This document shows, piece after piece, positions 1-8,880 of a stretch of 64,000 bases of DNA. The notes below the pieces were generated by a model that saw nothing but the letters and a program-made list of their open reading frames with translations, had not been told where the DNA came from and ran no database searches. Source of the stretch: Rhodospirillaceae bacterium (lineage in GTDB: Bacteria; Pseudomonadota; Alphaproteobacteria; Rhodospirillales; Rhodospirillaceae); the NCBI GenBank assembly GCA_029243545.1, contig JAQWRV010000013.1, positions 169,219-233,218 of the forward strand, in the 5' to 3' direction. A program made the position numbers and the translations under genes. Within the stretch, counting starts at the first letter, position 1; each line of letters begins with the position of its first letter.

Positions 1-293
1 CGGTGAACCAAAGCGTCCTGCTCTCCTTGCCAGGCCGCCTTTTCTTCCTCGGTCGGAATGTATTGCTCGATGGCCTCGGTAGTGACCTGTTTTTTAGAGG
101 CCAATAGGCTTTCGACAATACGGTTGCGTTGGCGGTCGACCCAGATTTCCGTGCCAAGCGAATAAACAATCTGCATCAGATTATCTACATGAGCATCGGT
201 TAAATACACACCCGATGGTGCATCGGTTTTGACGTAATCTGCGGCGTAGGTAGGTTGATCGTAAATCCTCGGTGACGTCATTTTCTCAGCCAT
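1..293 (-). CDS. Unrecognised protein, N-terminal part (cut by window edge)
   Basis: The reading frame starts at an ATG ending at 293 behind a clear ribosome site (GAGGAGA, about 7 nt upstream) and is open to the window edge, giving about 97 residues. The protein begins MAEKMTSPRIYDQPTYAA and contains a stretch on sensing or binding that I cannot identify (LMQIVYSLGTEIWVDRQRNR). No signal peptide or membrane segment is visible. It is the last visible gene of a minus-strand run starting with the MFS transporter near 5.8 kb, 79 bp after the methyltransferase, so it probably belongs to the same operon. Function unknown. Confidence 0.7.
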   Translation of the reverse strand, partial: MAEKMTSPRIYDQPTYAADYVKTDAPSGVYLTDAHVDNLMQIVYSLGTEIWVDRQRNRIVESLLASKKQVTTEAIEQYIPTEEEKAAWQGEQDALVH

Positions 294-372
294 AGCTGAT
301 TCTCCTCAATGTCGCGTTGCGTGAAGGATGCGGTGGGGAGCAAGCTCCCCACCGTGCCGTCCGTGCAGATGA

Positions 373-1551
373 CTAGGTTGGTTTGATACCCATGATATAT
401 TCCTGGCCACCGGAGTACATTGGCCCCGGGGTAGAGCCCACATTGAACCCTGCAGCCCGGAATGCTTTCGGGAAGTCGTATTCATCATAGGGCATGTACC
501 AAACTTCCGAGTTCCATTGGTCGGTCCACCACGTACGCCAACGGTGAGCAGCCGTTTTGACCGGTTGCTTCACCAGGAAGGACCCGTCGACCGCCAGAAA
601 CTTACCGCCCGGCCGCAAGACACGGTGGGCTTCGCGGATGATATCAACAGCACCTTCGATGGTGACTTCGTGGAACAGAATGAAAGCCGTGACGATATCG
701 AAGTGATCGTCCGGGAACTTGGTGTCCTCAGCCAAACGCTGGGCAAAGTTGACGTCGATGCCGAGGTCCGCGGCACGCATATGCGCATAGCGCACCATAG
801 GCGCACCGATATCCACACCCCAGACTTCGGCGTCGGGGAACCGTTCCTTGAGCCCCATGGCGCTTTGGCCGATGGCGCACCCCATATCGAGGCAGCGCTT
901 CACCCTGCCGTCATCGGGAACCGGCGCAGACTCAGCAATACTCTGGTGCATGCCGTCCTGTTCGTTAAGGTGAATCCACAGGTTGTTGGTGCCATGGTGA
1001 TACATGTGGCCGGCGAACGGATCGCCGACATAACCGCCCGGCTGATTGTGAATTTCCCATGCGGTGTATTCGGGAATATGCATACCTGGGTTCAGTTCGA
1101 GCGAACCCGGACCAGCGTTATCGGCCGCTGCCATCTCTGACAGGTAAAGGTCGGCTTGGCTGTGGAAGTAGTCCTGTGTATCGCGCCACATGGCCAACTG
1201 GTTGGTAATCCACGCGTGGGTCTGGTTCATGATGATGGGATCAGCTTCCAGAATGGAAATTGCCTCTTCCATGGAAACCTCTTCGCGGGGATCGAGACCT
1301 GCCTCCCTGAAAATCTCCACGGCGCGCCGGTTGGCGGCCCGTTGGAAATCAGTGTTGATAAAACTGCGTAGTGAGGTCCGAAAGTCCTCTAAACTTTCTA
1401 GATCCCGTGTTGGCAGGCGCTCGTAGCGGCCGATCTGACCGCGCAATTGAACATCGCCTGAAAATTTTGCGTGGGCCTTCATACTGGATAAAAATACTGA
1501 ACCTGCTGCCGCCGTGGCGCCGAGCAGTCTGCGACGATCTAGTGTAGGCAT
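373..1551 (-). CDS. Class I SAM methyltransferase with Tat-like leader
   Basis: This 392-residue protein has a class I methyltransferase domain in its C-terminal half. Motif I is LDMGCAIG near residues 221-228, followed by an acidic strand end (VWGVDIGAP) and the post-motif LRPGGKF. The N-terminal half (about 200 residues) is shared with two other genes here (46513-47667 and 52484-53575), including an HxQPGGY signature. The ATG at 1551 is chosen because AGGGGAGG lies 7 nt upstream; an earlier in-frame ATG at 1593 lacks one. The protein then begins MPTLDRRRLLGATAAAGS, which resembles a twin-arginine signal. The two paralogues have no such leader. An exported SAM enzyme is hard to explain because SAM is cytoplasmic, so the leader may not function or the protein may bind something else. 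Substrate unknown. Confidence 0.85.
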   Translation of the reverse strand: MPTLDRRRLLGATAAAGSVFLSSMKAHAKFSGDVQLRGQIGRYERLPTRDLESLEDFRTSLRSFINTDFQRAANRRAVEIFREAGLDPREEVSMEEAISILEADPIIMNQTHAWITNQLAMWRDTQDYFHSQADLYLSEMAAADNAGPGSLELNPGMHIPEYTAWEIHNQPGGYVGDPFAGHMYHHGTNNLWIHLNEQDGMHQSIAESAPVPDDGRVKRCLDMGCAIGQSAMGLKERFPDAEVWGVDIGAPMVRYAHMRAADLGIDVNFAQRLAEDTKFPDDHFDIVTAFILFHEVTIEGAVDIIREAHRVLRPGGKFLAVDGSFLVKQPVKTAAHRWRTWWTDQWNSEVWYMPYDEYDFPKAFRAAGFNVGSTPGPMYSGGQEYIMGIKPT

Positions 1552-1807
1552 AACAAGCCTCCCCTTGTGCAATCGGTGAAAGTGATAGTGCAACTAACTG
1601 GGTGGTGAACCGCGATCAGCGGCTTGCGAGAAAAAACGTAGTTTCATCTTGGCTTGACGTTACTCATCGTACGCCCCGTTCAGCCGTTCGCCAAATCATC
1701 GACGTAATCGACCCGTATCTCTTTGAAACTATTCAATATGCTGGGTGGAAACCTAGGGGAGAACGCATAAAGACGGCGCCGGGCGGCGCAGCATATTTCA
1801 ATGAATC

Positions 1808-3037
1808 TCATTTATTCGAAGGCGCGTGCTCAGGCTTGGGCTTTCCGAAAGGCAGCCCGAGCGCGTACTTGCCGTAGGTAGTCATGTTCATGTCCCAGTT
1901 GACACCCATCTGCGAGGCCATAACGGACAGGTCGCGCCAATGGCGCTGCACCGGATTAGTATCGAAGATAGCTGTCGCACCCATTTGACTGACGAGCCTC
2001 TGCACCGCGTTGTAGCAAAGCCGGGTGAGGTAAACTCGATCACGGTTAAGCACAGCGTTGTCTTCGTCGGTCAGAATGCGGCGCTCTATGCCAGCTCTGT
2101 GCATGACATCGGTGATCTTGTCGAAGATCAATCTGGCGCAATCCAATTCAGATGACGATTCCGCCAAGCGCACTTGCACGGTCTGCTGTTCGGCTACGGT
2201 GACACCGGTCATGGCGCCGATGCGCTTTTTGGTCGCGGCCAGGTACTCGTTAAAAGCGCCCTCTGCACAGCCCAGCACGGGACCGATCATCCAATTGGTG
2301 AAATACGGCATGAAAGGAACGTCGAACAGATAGGCGTCCGGCGCCAATTCGGCTCCCGGCGGGTGCAGACCAAAGGAGGATTGCGACGTTACCACCCAAT
2401 CATCTTCGACAAAGCGATCTTCAAAGCGGATGTCTTTAGACCCGGTGCCACGCATACCGGCCACATGCCAGGTGTCATCCACATGGGCCGCTTCGCGCGG
2501 AACCGTGGCGCGGAACACATTAGGCGTGGGCGGATTAGGATGATTGTCGCAGCGCCCGGTGACCATCACCCAGGTGGCGTGATCAATACCTGAGCCGAAG
2601 CGCCACACTCCATTGAGCCGGTAACCACCGTCAACTTTGGTGATGGTGCCGGTGGTTTGTGCCGACGCCGTGGTGATGACGTGGCGGGCACCGTCTTTAA
2701 AAATTTCATCCTGCACGGCTTTGGTGAAACGTCCGGCGATGGCGATATGACCGCCGACAACACTGATCATCCAGCCGGTAGAGGCACAGCCACGTGCAGC
2801 AATGCGTGAGGCATGAACAATCGCCGGCCAATCCAATTCCAGACCGCCATAGCGGGTGGGCGCGAATAACTGAAGCAGTCCGGCGTCGTAAAGCTCGTCG
2901 ACGGATTCCTTGGGGAGTTTGCGATTTTGTTCCGTCTCTGCGGCGCGTTCGCGAAAGCCCGGCAGCAGAGCTTCCGTGCGGGCACAAATTTCCTCAAGGC
3001 TTACACGGAGGTCTGTTGCAGCAGCGGTATCGGGCAT
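1808..3037 (-). CDS. Acyl-CoA dehydrogenase-fold flavin monooxygenase-like protein
   Basis: The 409-residue protein has the acyl-CoA dehydrogenase fold: a helical N-terminal domain (FAPTRYGGLELDWPA), a middle beta domain (GVWRFGSGIDHATW; MRGTGSKDIRFED) and a C-terminal helical domain (MGATAIFDTNPVQRHWRDL). The overall pattern fits the two-component flavin-dependent monooxygenase branch (HsaA, DszC and NcnH-like) better than true acyl-CoA dehydrogenases, since no CoA substrate context is seen. Such enzymes hydroxylate aromatic or polycyclic substrates with reduced flavin from a separate reductase; none is visible next door. It lies in the minus-strand operon between the CMD-like gene and the methyltransferase. 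A decayed relative is at 43162-43839. The exact reaction is not determinable. Confidence 0.85.
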   Translation of the reverse strand: MPDTAAATDLRVSLEEICARTEALLPGFRERAAETEQNRKLPKESVDELYDAGLLQLFAPTRYGGLELDWPAIVHASRIAARGCASTGWMISVVGGHIAIAGRFTKAVQDEIFKDGARHVITTASAQTTGTITKVDGGYRLNGVWRFGSGIDHATWVMVTGRCDNHPNPPTPNVFRATVPREAAHVDDTWHVAGMRGTGSKDIRFEDRFVEDDWVVTSQSSFGLHPPGAELAPDAYLFDVPFMPYFTNWMIGPVLGCAEGAFNEYLAATKKRIGAMTGVTVAEQQTVQVRLAESSSELDCARLIFDKITDVMHRAGIERRILTDEDNAVLNRDRVYLTRLCYNAVQRLVSQMGATAIFDTNPVQRHWRDLSVMASQMGVNWDMNMTTYGKYALGLPFGKPKPEHAPSNK

Positions 3038-3109
3038 CGGTTCAGTCCCTAGCTACTTTGCACTATGCCTATAATATTATCTGCATGCTGCCGTGAACCT
3101 CTTGTTTCC

Positions 3110-3520
3110 TCAAGGGTTTTCAGGGGGGTCTTCTGTGTTGGCCGCCTCGTGAGCAGAGGCGAGCGCGGCCTTAGCGGTGGAGAAGGCGGCAATACCTGCG
3201 GGCACGCCCAGGTAGGATGTACAATGCAAGAGGACTTCTTTGATCTCATCGTGAGTGCAGCCCGTGCGCAGGGCGCCCTGCACATGCAGTCCCAGTTCGC
3301 GCTGGCGGTCGAGCGCCGCCAACAGCGCGATGTTGAGGAGACTTCTGGTTTTCCGCTCCAAGCCGGGGCGCGTCCATACCGAACCCCAGGCCCATTCGCT
3401 GATCATGTCATCTAACTCTTGATCGAAGTCCGTCAGACCGCCGCGGGTACGCTCCACGTGATCATCACCGAGCACGGCGCGCCGCACCTCTAGCCCAGCT
3501 TCGATACGATCATTAGACAT
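3110..3520 (-). CDS. Carboxymuconolactone decarboxylase family protein
   Basis: This 136-residue protein matches the CMD/AhpD-like helical family. It has the central run LLNIALLAALDRQRELGLHV, then a conserved acidic/His segment (CTHDEIKEVLLHCTSYLGVPAG) typical of PcaC-type 4-carboxymuconolactone decarboxylases. The canonical CxxC of AhpD peroxidases is absent, so a PcaC-like decarboxylase or an unknown lyase is more likely. I start at the ATG at 3520 because GGGGGAGAAACC lies just upstream. It is in the same operon as the flavin monooxygenase-like gene, consistent with a ring-cleavage or side-chain pathway. Confidence 0.85.
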   Translation of the reverse strand: MSNDRIEAGLEVRRAVLGDDHVERTRGGLTDFDQELDDMISEWAWGSVWTRPGLERKTRSLLNIALLAALDRQRELGLHVQGALRTGCTHDEIKEVLLHCTSYLGVPAGIAAFSTAKAALASAHEAANTEDPPENP

Positions 3521-3618
3521 AGGTTTCTCCCCCAAAACTGTTTCTCAAGGAACAGCGTGAAGACAGCGCCGTCAAATAGGAAAATCTTCGCCGCTAATAA
3601 CCTGCAGGGGTCATCTGG

Positions 3619-4416
3619 CTAATAGCCTGCCGGCGTCATTGGATCCCGCTTGGCAAAAGGCTGCTTGATCATCCGCCAGAGAATCTTCGGCAGGGTCAAC
3701 CAGGCGATGCGTTTGCCATGCTTGGTGTTGGCGAGGATGTGCGACACCACATAAGAAGTAACATCCTCCACCGTATCACCGAGGAGCATGAGGAATTTCT
3801 TCTGGCGGCGTTCGTCTTTGGGCAGGTCTTTGGCTTCGCCCATACCCAGGTCGGTCATGACAATGCCGGGCTGGATGTAACCCACTTTCACGGGTGTCCC
3901 TTTCAGCTCTTTGATGGCGCAGCCGGTGAAGTAGGTAATGGCACGCTTGGTTGTGCCATACAGGGTCAGGCCGGGGCGGGTCATACCATCGGAGCCAAAG
4001 CCTTCCATATTATAAATCCAGCCACCGCCCTCTTGCGCCTTCATGCCTCGGGCCGCGACCTGAGTGCCGTTTATGACTCCGGTGAGATTAACATCGACGA
4101 TGGTCGGGAAATCCTCCGGCGGCAGATCGACGATGTTAATGTATTTGTGAATGAGCCCAGCATTGTTGATCCAATAGTCAACGCGGCCGAAGTCCTGCAC
4201 AGTTTTGTCCCACAGGGTTTGTACCTGTGCGAGGTCAGCGACATCGCATGGCTGGCCAATGGCGCGGGCAGCTCCAGTCGCATTATCCGTGAGCGCTTTA
4301 TCACAGGCGTCTTGTGTCCGACCGGATACAACAACACTATGTCCGTGTTTGAGGAACTCCCGCGCCAAACCCAAACCAATTCCGCGCGTGGAGCCAGTAA
4401 TCACCACGATGGACAT
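3619..4416 (-). CDS. Short-chain dehydrogenase, NYC1-like subtype
   Basis: A 265-residue classical SDR with the nucleotide motif TGSTRGIG near the N-terminus, the NNAG motif (INNAGLIHKY), and the catalytic YGTTK (YxxxK). The serine region reads NMEGFGSDGMTRPG, which resembles chlorophyll b reductase (NYC1/NOL-like) SDRs in my recollection of that family rather than FabG. Two close relatives lie at 6255-7073 and 7246-8085. The gene begins 4 bp after the MFS stop codon, so the two are probably translated from one mRNA. The substrate is unknown; similarity to a chlorophyll enzyme should be read only as subfamily shape. Confidence 0.88.
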   Translation of the reverse strand: MSIVVITGSTRGIGLGLAREFLKHGHSVVVSGRTQDACDKALTDNATGAARAIGQPCDVADLAQVQTLWDKTVQDFGRVDYWINNAGLIHKYINIVDLPPEDFPTIVDVNLTGVINGTQVAARGMKAQEGGGWIYNMEGFGSDGMTRPGLTLYGTTKRAITYFTGCAIKELKGTPVKVGYIQPGIVMTDLGMGEAKDLPKDERRQKKFLMLLGDTVEDVTSYVVSHILANTKHGKRIAWLTLPKILWRMIKQPFAKRDPMTPAGY

Positions 4417-4420
4417 GGAC

Positions 4421-5794
4421 CTAACCTTCCAGGGAGACCTTAACAGCGGCCATCCGTGCCGCGCGCATGGCTTTGATTTCTTCCGGCGCCATACCGGGAG
4501 ATTTCAGCCGGACGATGATGGCAAACAGGAAAATGCAAAAATTCAGCGCCCCAACAAAAACAAACGGGCCAGTGAGCATCCATTTATCAAACAGAATGCC
4601 GCCCACAGATGTTGCAACGAGAATCCCGACGGCGCCAGAGCCTGAGAACACGCCAATGACAGCACCGCGTTCCTTGGCCGGTGCTTCTTGCCCAATCAGC
4701 GCTTGGGAGGCAAAGAACGCACTGATCTGCCCAACACCTAATACGGCAAACAGAATCCAGTACATCTTGTTGGTTGGATCATCGACAAAATACATTGAGG
4801 CGTATCCAATCGAGGCTAAGCCCATACCAAAGATCACGGCGGAGACCCGGTTCACGCGATCGATTATGACCCCCATAATCGGTGACCAGATCAATCCAAA
4901 TGATTGAGCGACGGCAAAAATTGTCAAACCGACTATGGCAGCCTGAGCCGGCGACATGCCCTGTTGCATGCCCCAAACCGACCCCCAAAGATTTGTAAAC
5001 GCGCCAATGACGACAAGGTCAGAACGTGCAACGAAAGCTGACGCATAACTCAATGCAATACGCGGGTTCTTGCCGTTTGCGAACCCGGCCTTGAACAGGG
5101 CCTTCACGGAGAGTTTTTCTTTGACCTCAGACGGCACGCCACCTTTGAGCCCCCACTTGAGAATCCACGCCGATATAACCAAAACGATCGCCACGGCCCA
5201 GAAGGAATAGAGCCCCTGCTGTTTTGCCGTCATGCCCGCTTTTTCCAGTTGGCCGAGCATCACCCTGCCGAACACCAGGGCCGTGAAAATTACGCCGACT
5301 GCATTCATCACCCCGGTCCAAGCAACCATTTTGCCGCGGGCATATTCACGCGGATAATCCTGCCCAACGATACCGAGCATACCTGCGGCCGCCGACACGC
5401 CAATGGCATACAACGTACGCGCAACAAAGAGATCAGCGATGCTGTCGGCGTAGGGATAGAGCGCAAAGCCCAACGCTATAGAGATCATGCCAAAACAATA
5501 GACAGGTCGCCGGCCAACCCTGTCTGCAAGTACCCCGAAGGGAGCGGCCAGAGCTATGGTGATCGCCTCATTCCAGAACGCGAGAGCCCCGGTCACCCGC
5601 CCCTGTTCGTTTCCAGGCAGGTTCAGGTTTGCATTGAGGAGGAAGGCTTGCCCGGTGTTAATAAAAGTAAGGAAACCAATGGTGGCGAACGAGGCATACA
5701 TCAGCGTCCACGCATTCTTGGCCGTGATGTCATCCATCAGGTCGATGCGCACACCAAAGAACGGGCGAAAATAATTGTCCTGCATTGCCACCAT
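4421..5794 (-). CDS. MFS transporter
   Basis: A 12-helix major facilitator protein of about 457 residues. The loop between helices 2 and 3 carries the MFS signature (GVLADRVGRRPVYCFGM), and there is a second half-copy (GVIIDRVNRVSAVIFGM). I use the ATG at 5794, which gives a length equal to the paralogue at 11266-12636 (456 residues). Longer in-frame starts to 5953 would add a basic, unlikely extension. It is the first gene of a minus-strand operon (MFS, SDR, CMD, flavin monooxygenase-like, methyltransferase, unknown), suggesting import or export of the pathway's substrate or product. A broken second copy of its C-terminal part lies just upstream (5850-6092). Confidence 0.88.
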   Translation of the reverse strand: MVAMQDNYFRPFFGVRIDLMDDITAKNAWTLMYASFATIGFLTFINTGQAFLLNANLNLPGNEQGRVTGALAFWNEAITIALAAPFGVLADRVGRRPVYCFGMISIALGFALYPYADSIADLFVARTLYAIGVSAAAGMLGIVGQDYPREYARGKMVAWTGVMNAVGVIFTALVFGRVMLGQLEKAGMTAKQQGLYSFWAVAIVLVISAWILKWGLKGGVPSEVKEKLSVKALFKAGFANGKNPRIALSYASAFVARSDLVVIGAFTNLWGSVWGMQQGMSPAQAAIVGLTIFAVAQSFGLIWSPIMGVIIDRVNRVSAVIFGMGLASIGYASMYFVDDPTNKMYWILFAVLGVGQISAFFASQALIGQEAPAKERGAVIGVFSGSGAVGILVATSVGGILFDKWMLTGPFVFVGALNFCIFLFAIIVRLKSPGMAPEEIKAMRAARMAAVKVSLEG

Positions 5795-5849
5795 GAAACG
5801 AGTTTCCCTCTTATCCTTCTGCTTCACACCAAGTAGAAGACTCATATCC

Positions 5850-6092
5850 TTATGCGCAGACCACCGAACCGCGCTCTTTCTCCGTTGCTTCCTGGCCGAT
5901 GAGACCTTGCGACGAAAACAAAGCGCTGAGCTGGCCAGCGCCGTGCAATGCAAACGCAGGATACACAGATGGACCGAGTGGGGACGATACGAACGCCATG
6001 AAGAGACACCCAGCCCTGGCCATTATAATGGCCACAGCCTGCGCAGTCACGCGATTGCAGCAGTCGATTAAACACCCTTTGATCGGGGCCAT
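5850..6092 (-). pseudogene. Remnant of a second MFS transporter
   Basis: An open minus-strand frame encodes about 80 residues that align along their length with the C-terminal half of the neighbouring transporter. LIDCCNRVTAQAVAIIMA corresponds to IIDRVNRVSAVIFGMGLA, and QLSALFSSQGLIGQEATEKE to QISAFFASQALIGQEAPAKE. The fragment stops before the last helices, and no transporter-like frame is visible upstream. It is best read as the leftover of a tandem duplicate or of recombination between MFS copies. It occupies most of the 460-bp gap between the transporter and the SDR at 6255. Confidence 0.7.
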
Positions 6093-6254
6093 ATTATGGC
6101 TGCAGTTTGAGCCATGGCACGGCAGGCAATGATTGCGTAATACTTGCTATCCTGCAAATAACTCACACATCGGAGCGCAAGTTATTTAGCCACATACAAT
6201 ATTTAGTTAAAGTATCGAACAGCGTAACTCAAGAGTATCGCGGCCCACAGTATA

Positions 6255-7073
6255 TCAATCGTCCAGACTGTACCGCGAGAACACATCTCGCTTTTTGAAC
6301 GGCGCAGACAACAGCCGGCCGAGAATCTTGCCCGTGGTCAGCCATTTGATGGCCGTGCCGGATTGCTGGTCTGCGAGGATACGGTCAACGATCCACGGGG
6401 TTGTCGTTCCCACATGATCGCCGAGCAGGTTAAGCGGCTTGATCATCTTTTCGCGAATTTTAGGTGGGCGTTTTTGTATCTGGATCAGCATATTTTCGGT
6501 GACGTTCATGCCTGGGCTTATGGACCCCACCTTCACCGGCTTGCCCTTAAGTTCTTTAATCAAACTATCCGTGAAGTAACGCACCGCGCTTTTGGTGGTG
6601 CCGTAGCCTATCATGCCGGGGATCGCCCGCCCGTCGGACCCAGCCCCATAGGTATTGTAGAGACGGCCATAGCCTTGCGCGGTCATACCCTTCACAGCCA
6701 CCTGACTGCCGTTAATGGTACCGATGACATTGCACCGCACCATGACGGTGATTTCGTCGGGTGTGAGTTGCAACAGGGTGGGGCCGGAGCGGGCAAAGCC
6801 GGCGTTGTTGATCCAATAGTCGACGCTGCCGAACGCGTTTACCGCATAGTCCCACAAGGCTTGAACCTGTGTGACATCGGCGACGTCACAGGTTTGGCCG
6901 ATGGCCCTCGCCGCTTCAACGCCCTCATCTTCCAAATCCTTCGAGGCTTTATCGAGCGCCTCCTGACCCCGGCCGGAGACAACCACGTTGACGCCACGCT
7001 TGAGTAATTCTCTGGCATATCCTTTGCCGATGCCTTTGGTGGAGCCGGTAACAACGGCGGTTTTTGTTGCCAT
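6255..7073 (-). CDS. Short-chain dehydrogenase, NYC1-like subtype
   Basis: A 272-residue SDR with TGSTKGIG at the N-terminus, INNAG (WINNAGFARSG), and the catalytic pair YGTTK. The serine-bearing region (NTYGAGSDGRAIPG) follows the same pattern as the SDRs at 3619-4416 and 7246-8085. The C-terminus ends in a basic segment (KKRDVFSRYSLDD). It is divergent from the SDR at 7246; the 172-bp gap between them must hold promoters for both. Probably a NAD(P)-dependent oxidoreductase of a small lipophilic substrate, but the substrate is unknown. Confidence 0.87.
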   Translation of the reverse strand: MATKTAVVTGSTKGIGKGYARELLKRGVNVVVSGRGQEALDKASKDLEDEGVEAARAIGQTCDVADVTQVQALWDYAVNAFGSVDYWINNAGFARSGPTLLQLTPDEITVMVRCNVIGTINGSQVAVKGMTAQGYGRLYNTYGAGSDGRAIPGMIGYGTTKSAVRYFTDSLIKELKGKPVKVGSISPGMNVTENMLIQIQKRPPKIREKMIKPLNLLGDHVGTTTPWIVDRILADQQSGTAIKWLTTGKILGRLLSAPFKKRDVFSRYSLDD

Positions 7074-7245
7074 GATTTGTCCCTAATCGCATTGGTGAAT
7101 TGAGAAGATCATAGCCTCACCTGCAATGATTCTGCGAGTCTGCTGACCAGCGTCCGGCACGCGGGCAATTGAACGGCATGGCATCCCCGCCCACGGGGCG
7201 CAGCGTGTTATACTCAGAGTAATAAAGGTTGGGAGTAGAAGAGTT

Positions 7246-8085
7246 ATGGCCGAGCAAAAGACAGTTGTGGTGACTGGCGGCACACGCGGAATCGGCAAAG
7301 GCCTCGCGCGGGAGCTGCTCAAGCGCGGCCACAACACCGTCATCTGCGGGCGCACCCAAGAGGCCGTGAATGCGGCGATTAGCGATATATCCGGCGATGC
7401 GATTGACGGCGCGCGCGCAGCCGGAATTGCGTGTGACGTCACTAACCATGATCAAGTGCAGGCACTTTGGGGCTTCTCCAAACAAGAATTCAGAGACGTG
7501 GATATCTGGATCAATAACGCGGGCATGTCGAACACGCGCTTTCCTATCGGCCATTTGACGCAAGACGACGTGGAGGCCATTCCCGCTGTCAATCTCGTCG
7601 GCAGCATGAACGGATCACAGGTCGCTTTGCAGGGCATGAACGCGCAAGGTCATGGCGCGCTTTATAACTTCGAGGGATTCGGCTCCAACGGTATGAAGCA
7701 GATGGGGATGAGTCTGTACGGCTGCACAAAGTTCGGCCTGACCTATTTTACCAAAGCGCTGATTAAGGAAACCAAAGGCGGACCAGTGATCGTCGGCTAC
7801 ATGAGCCCTGGCATCGTCATTACGGATTTATCCCTGCGCGACCGGGGCAAGATGCCGCCGGAGCAATGGGCCTTTGTGAAGAAGGTTTACAACATCATCG
7901 CCGACCGGGTGGAGACGGTAACGCCCTGGCTGGTAGACCATGTACTGGCAAACACGGAGCACGGCGCGCGCATCGCCTGGCTGACAAGAGGTAAGTCGCT
8001 CAAGCGCTTCCTCATGTCGCGCTTTAAGCCACCTGGTAACCGCTTCCCTGAGTTGGATGAAGTGGACGAGAAGGCGGCAGCGTAG
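7246..8085 (+). CDS. Short-chain dehydrogenase, NYC1-like subtype
   Basis: A 279-residue SDR with TGGTRGIG, INNAG (WINNAGMSNTRF) and YGCTK as the YxxxK active site. NFEGFGSNGMKQMG precedes the catalytic tyrosine as in its two neighbours on the minus strand. The start has a good ribosome site (GGGAG, about 10 nt upstream). A TATACT at 7209-7214 could be a -10 box, but no matching -35 is visible. The gene converges with 8089-8856 with only 3 bp between stops. Third member of a local paralogue set; substrate unknown. Confidence 0.87.
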   Translation: MAEQKTVVVTGGTRGIGKGLARELLKRGHNTVICGRTQEAVNAAISDISGDAIDGARAAGIACDVTNHDQVQALWGFSKQEFRDVDIWINNAGMSNTRFPIGHLTQDDVEAIPAVNLVGSMNGSQVALQGMNAQGHGALYNFEGFGSNGMKQMGMSLYGCTKFGLTYFTKALIKETKGGPVIVGYMSPGIVITDLSLRDRGKMPPEQWAFVKKVYNIIADRVETVTPWLVDHVLANTEHGARIAWLTRGKSLKRFLMSRFKPPGNRFPELDEVDEKAAA

Positions 8086-8088
8086 GTT

Positions 8089-8856
8089 TTATCTAACCGG
8101 CTTTTCGAAGTCCGCCAACCGGTCCCAGGAACTGCCGGCGTTTGAGTCTTTCGGCGCGATGGGGTCTGTGCACGACAACTCCACCAACTCATAGGTTTGG
8201 TGCAGCAGTTCCCAGCGGCCACGCACGGGAATGAAGTCATCGGAATATGTCCAGATTTCTACCGGCGGCTTTGTGCCTCCGTCGCGCAGACTCTGGTTGA
8301 TCATGTGTTTGGTCTCGAAGGTACCAGCCCGCACAGTGATTTCTTCCATGCCGGCATAGACCACATCAACACCAACAAATGACAAGCTCGGCCCGGAACC
8401 ACCGTTGGGCAGGGGCGAACTCAAAGCCACGTTGCGGAGTTCGCCGATGGTGGAGTCACCACGAACAAGATCACCTTTCTTGGCATGCCAGGTATCGCAA
8501 CACAAAGGATGGGCGCCGAAGGACGGCACCCGTTCAGGCACCTCGAAGGATTGTGAAAAATGCCCATCATCTGCGGTAAAAGCGTCGCAGGTAACGTGTG
8601 TGTCCGTGAAGCGGAAAACGGCGCTGCCTTGAAACTTACCGCCGATGGTCAGGCGGACAAAACACTCTTCCGGCTGCCAATCGCCGTCTAAGGCATAAAC
8701 CACATCACGGATGAGATTGTCGTTATCCATCTCACACAGGGCGCGAAGGATGCGGCTGCCGTCAGGCTGCACGGTGACCGTAAAAAACTCGCGCCCCTCT
8801 TCACCCACGCCGTCGGTGAGATAGACAATCTTGCCGCGATAGGTGCGATGGGACAT
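8089..8856 (-). CDS. Unrecognised protein, paralogue family of three in this window
   Basis: A 255-residue protein with no signal peptide or membrane helix, made of predicted beta strands. It is one of three relatives here (also 14179-14967 and 44806-45498). Shared features are a TVQPDGSRxLRA-like strand near residue 30, a Phe/Gly-rich middle with GAHP, and a C-terminal AGTFETKH followed by an aromatic IWTYSDD segment and a YELVEL end. The AGTF[DE]T motif is reminiscent of periplasmic beta-barrel DUF3108-like proteins, so a lipid- or ligand-binding barrel is possible. It ends the operon that begins with the HapK-like gene. I do not recognise a function. Confidence 0.75.
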   Translation of the reverse strand: MSHRTYRGKIVYLTDGVGEEGREFFTVTVQPDGSRILRALCEMDNDNLIRDVVYALDGDWQPEECFVRLTIGGKFQGSAVFRFTDTHVTCDAFTADDGHFSQSFEVPERVPSFGAHPLCCDTWHAKKGDLVRGDSTIGELRNVALSSPLPNGGSGPSLSFVGVDVVYAGMEEITVRAGTFETKHMINQSLRDGGTKPPVEIWTYSDDFIPVRGRWELLHQTYELVELSCTDPIAPKDSNAGSSWDRLADFEKPVR

Positions 8857-8880
8857 GGCGTTACGCCTTCTTGAATTACC

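Noticed and set aside
1602..1877. A 91-codon plus-strand frame before the flavin monooxygenase-like gene
   Set aside because: It runs into the opposite-strand gene and has no recognisable protein pattern or ribosome site; taken as chance.
7185..7198. Short GC-rich inverted repeat CCCCG-CCCA-CGGGG upstream of the SDR
   Set aside because: No T run follows and the stem is only 5 bp; not reported as a terminator or operator.
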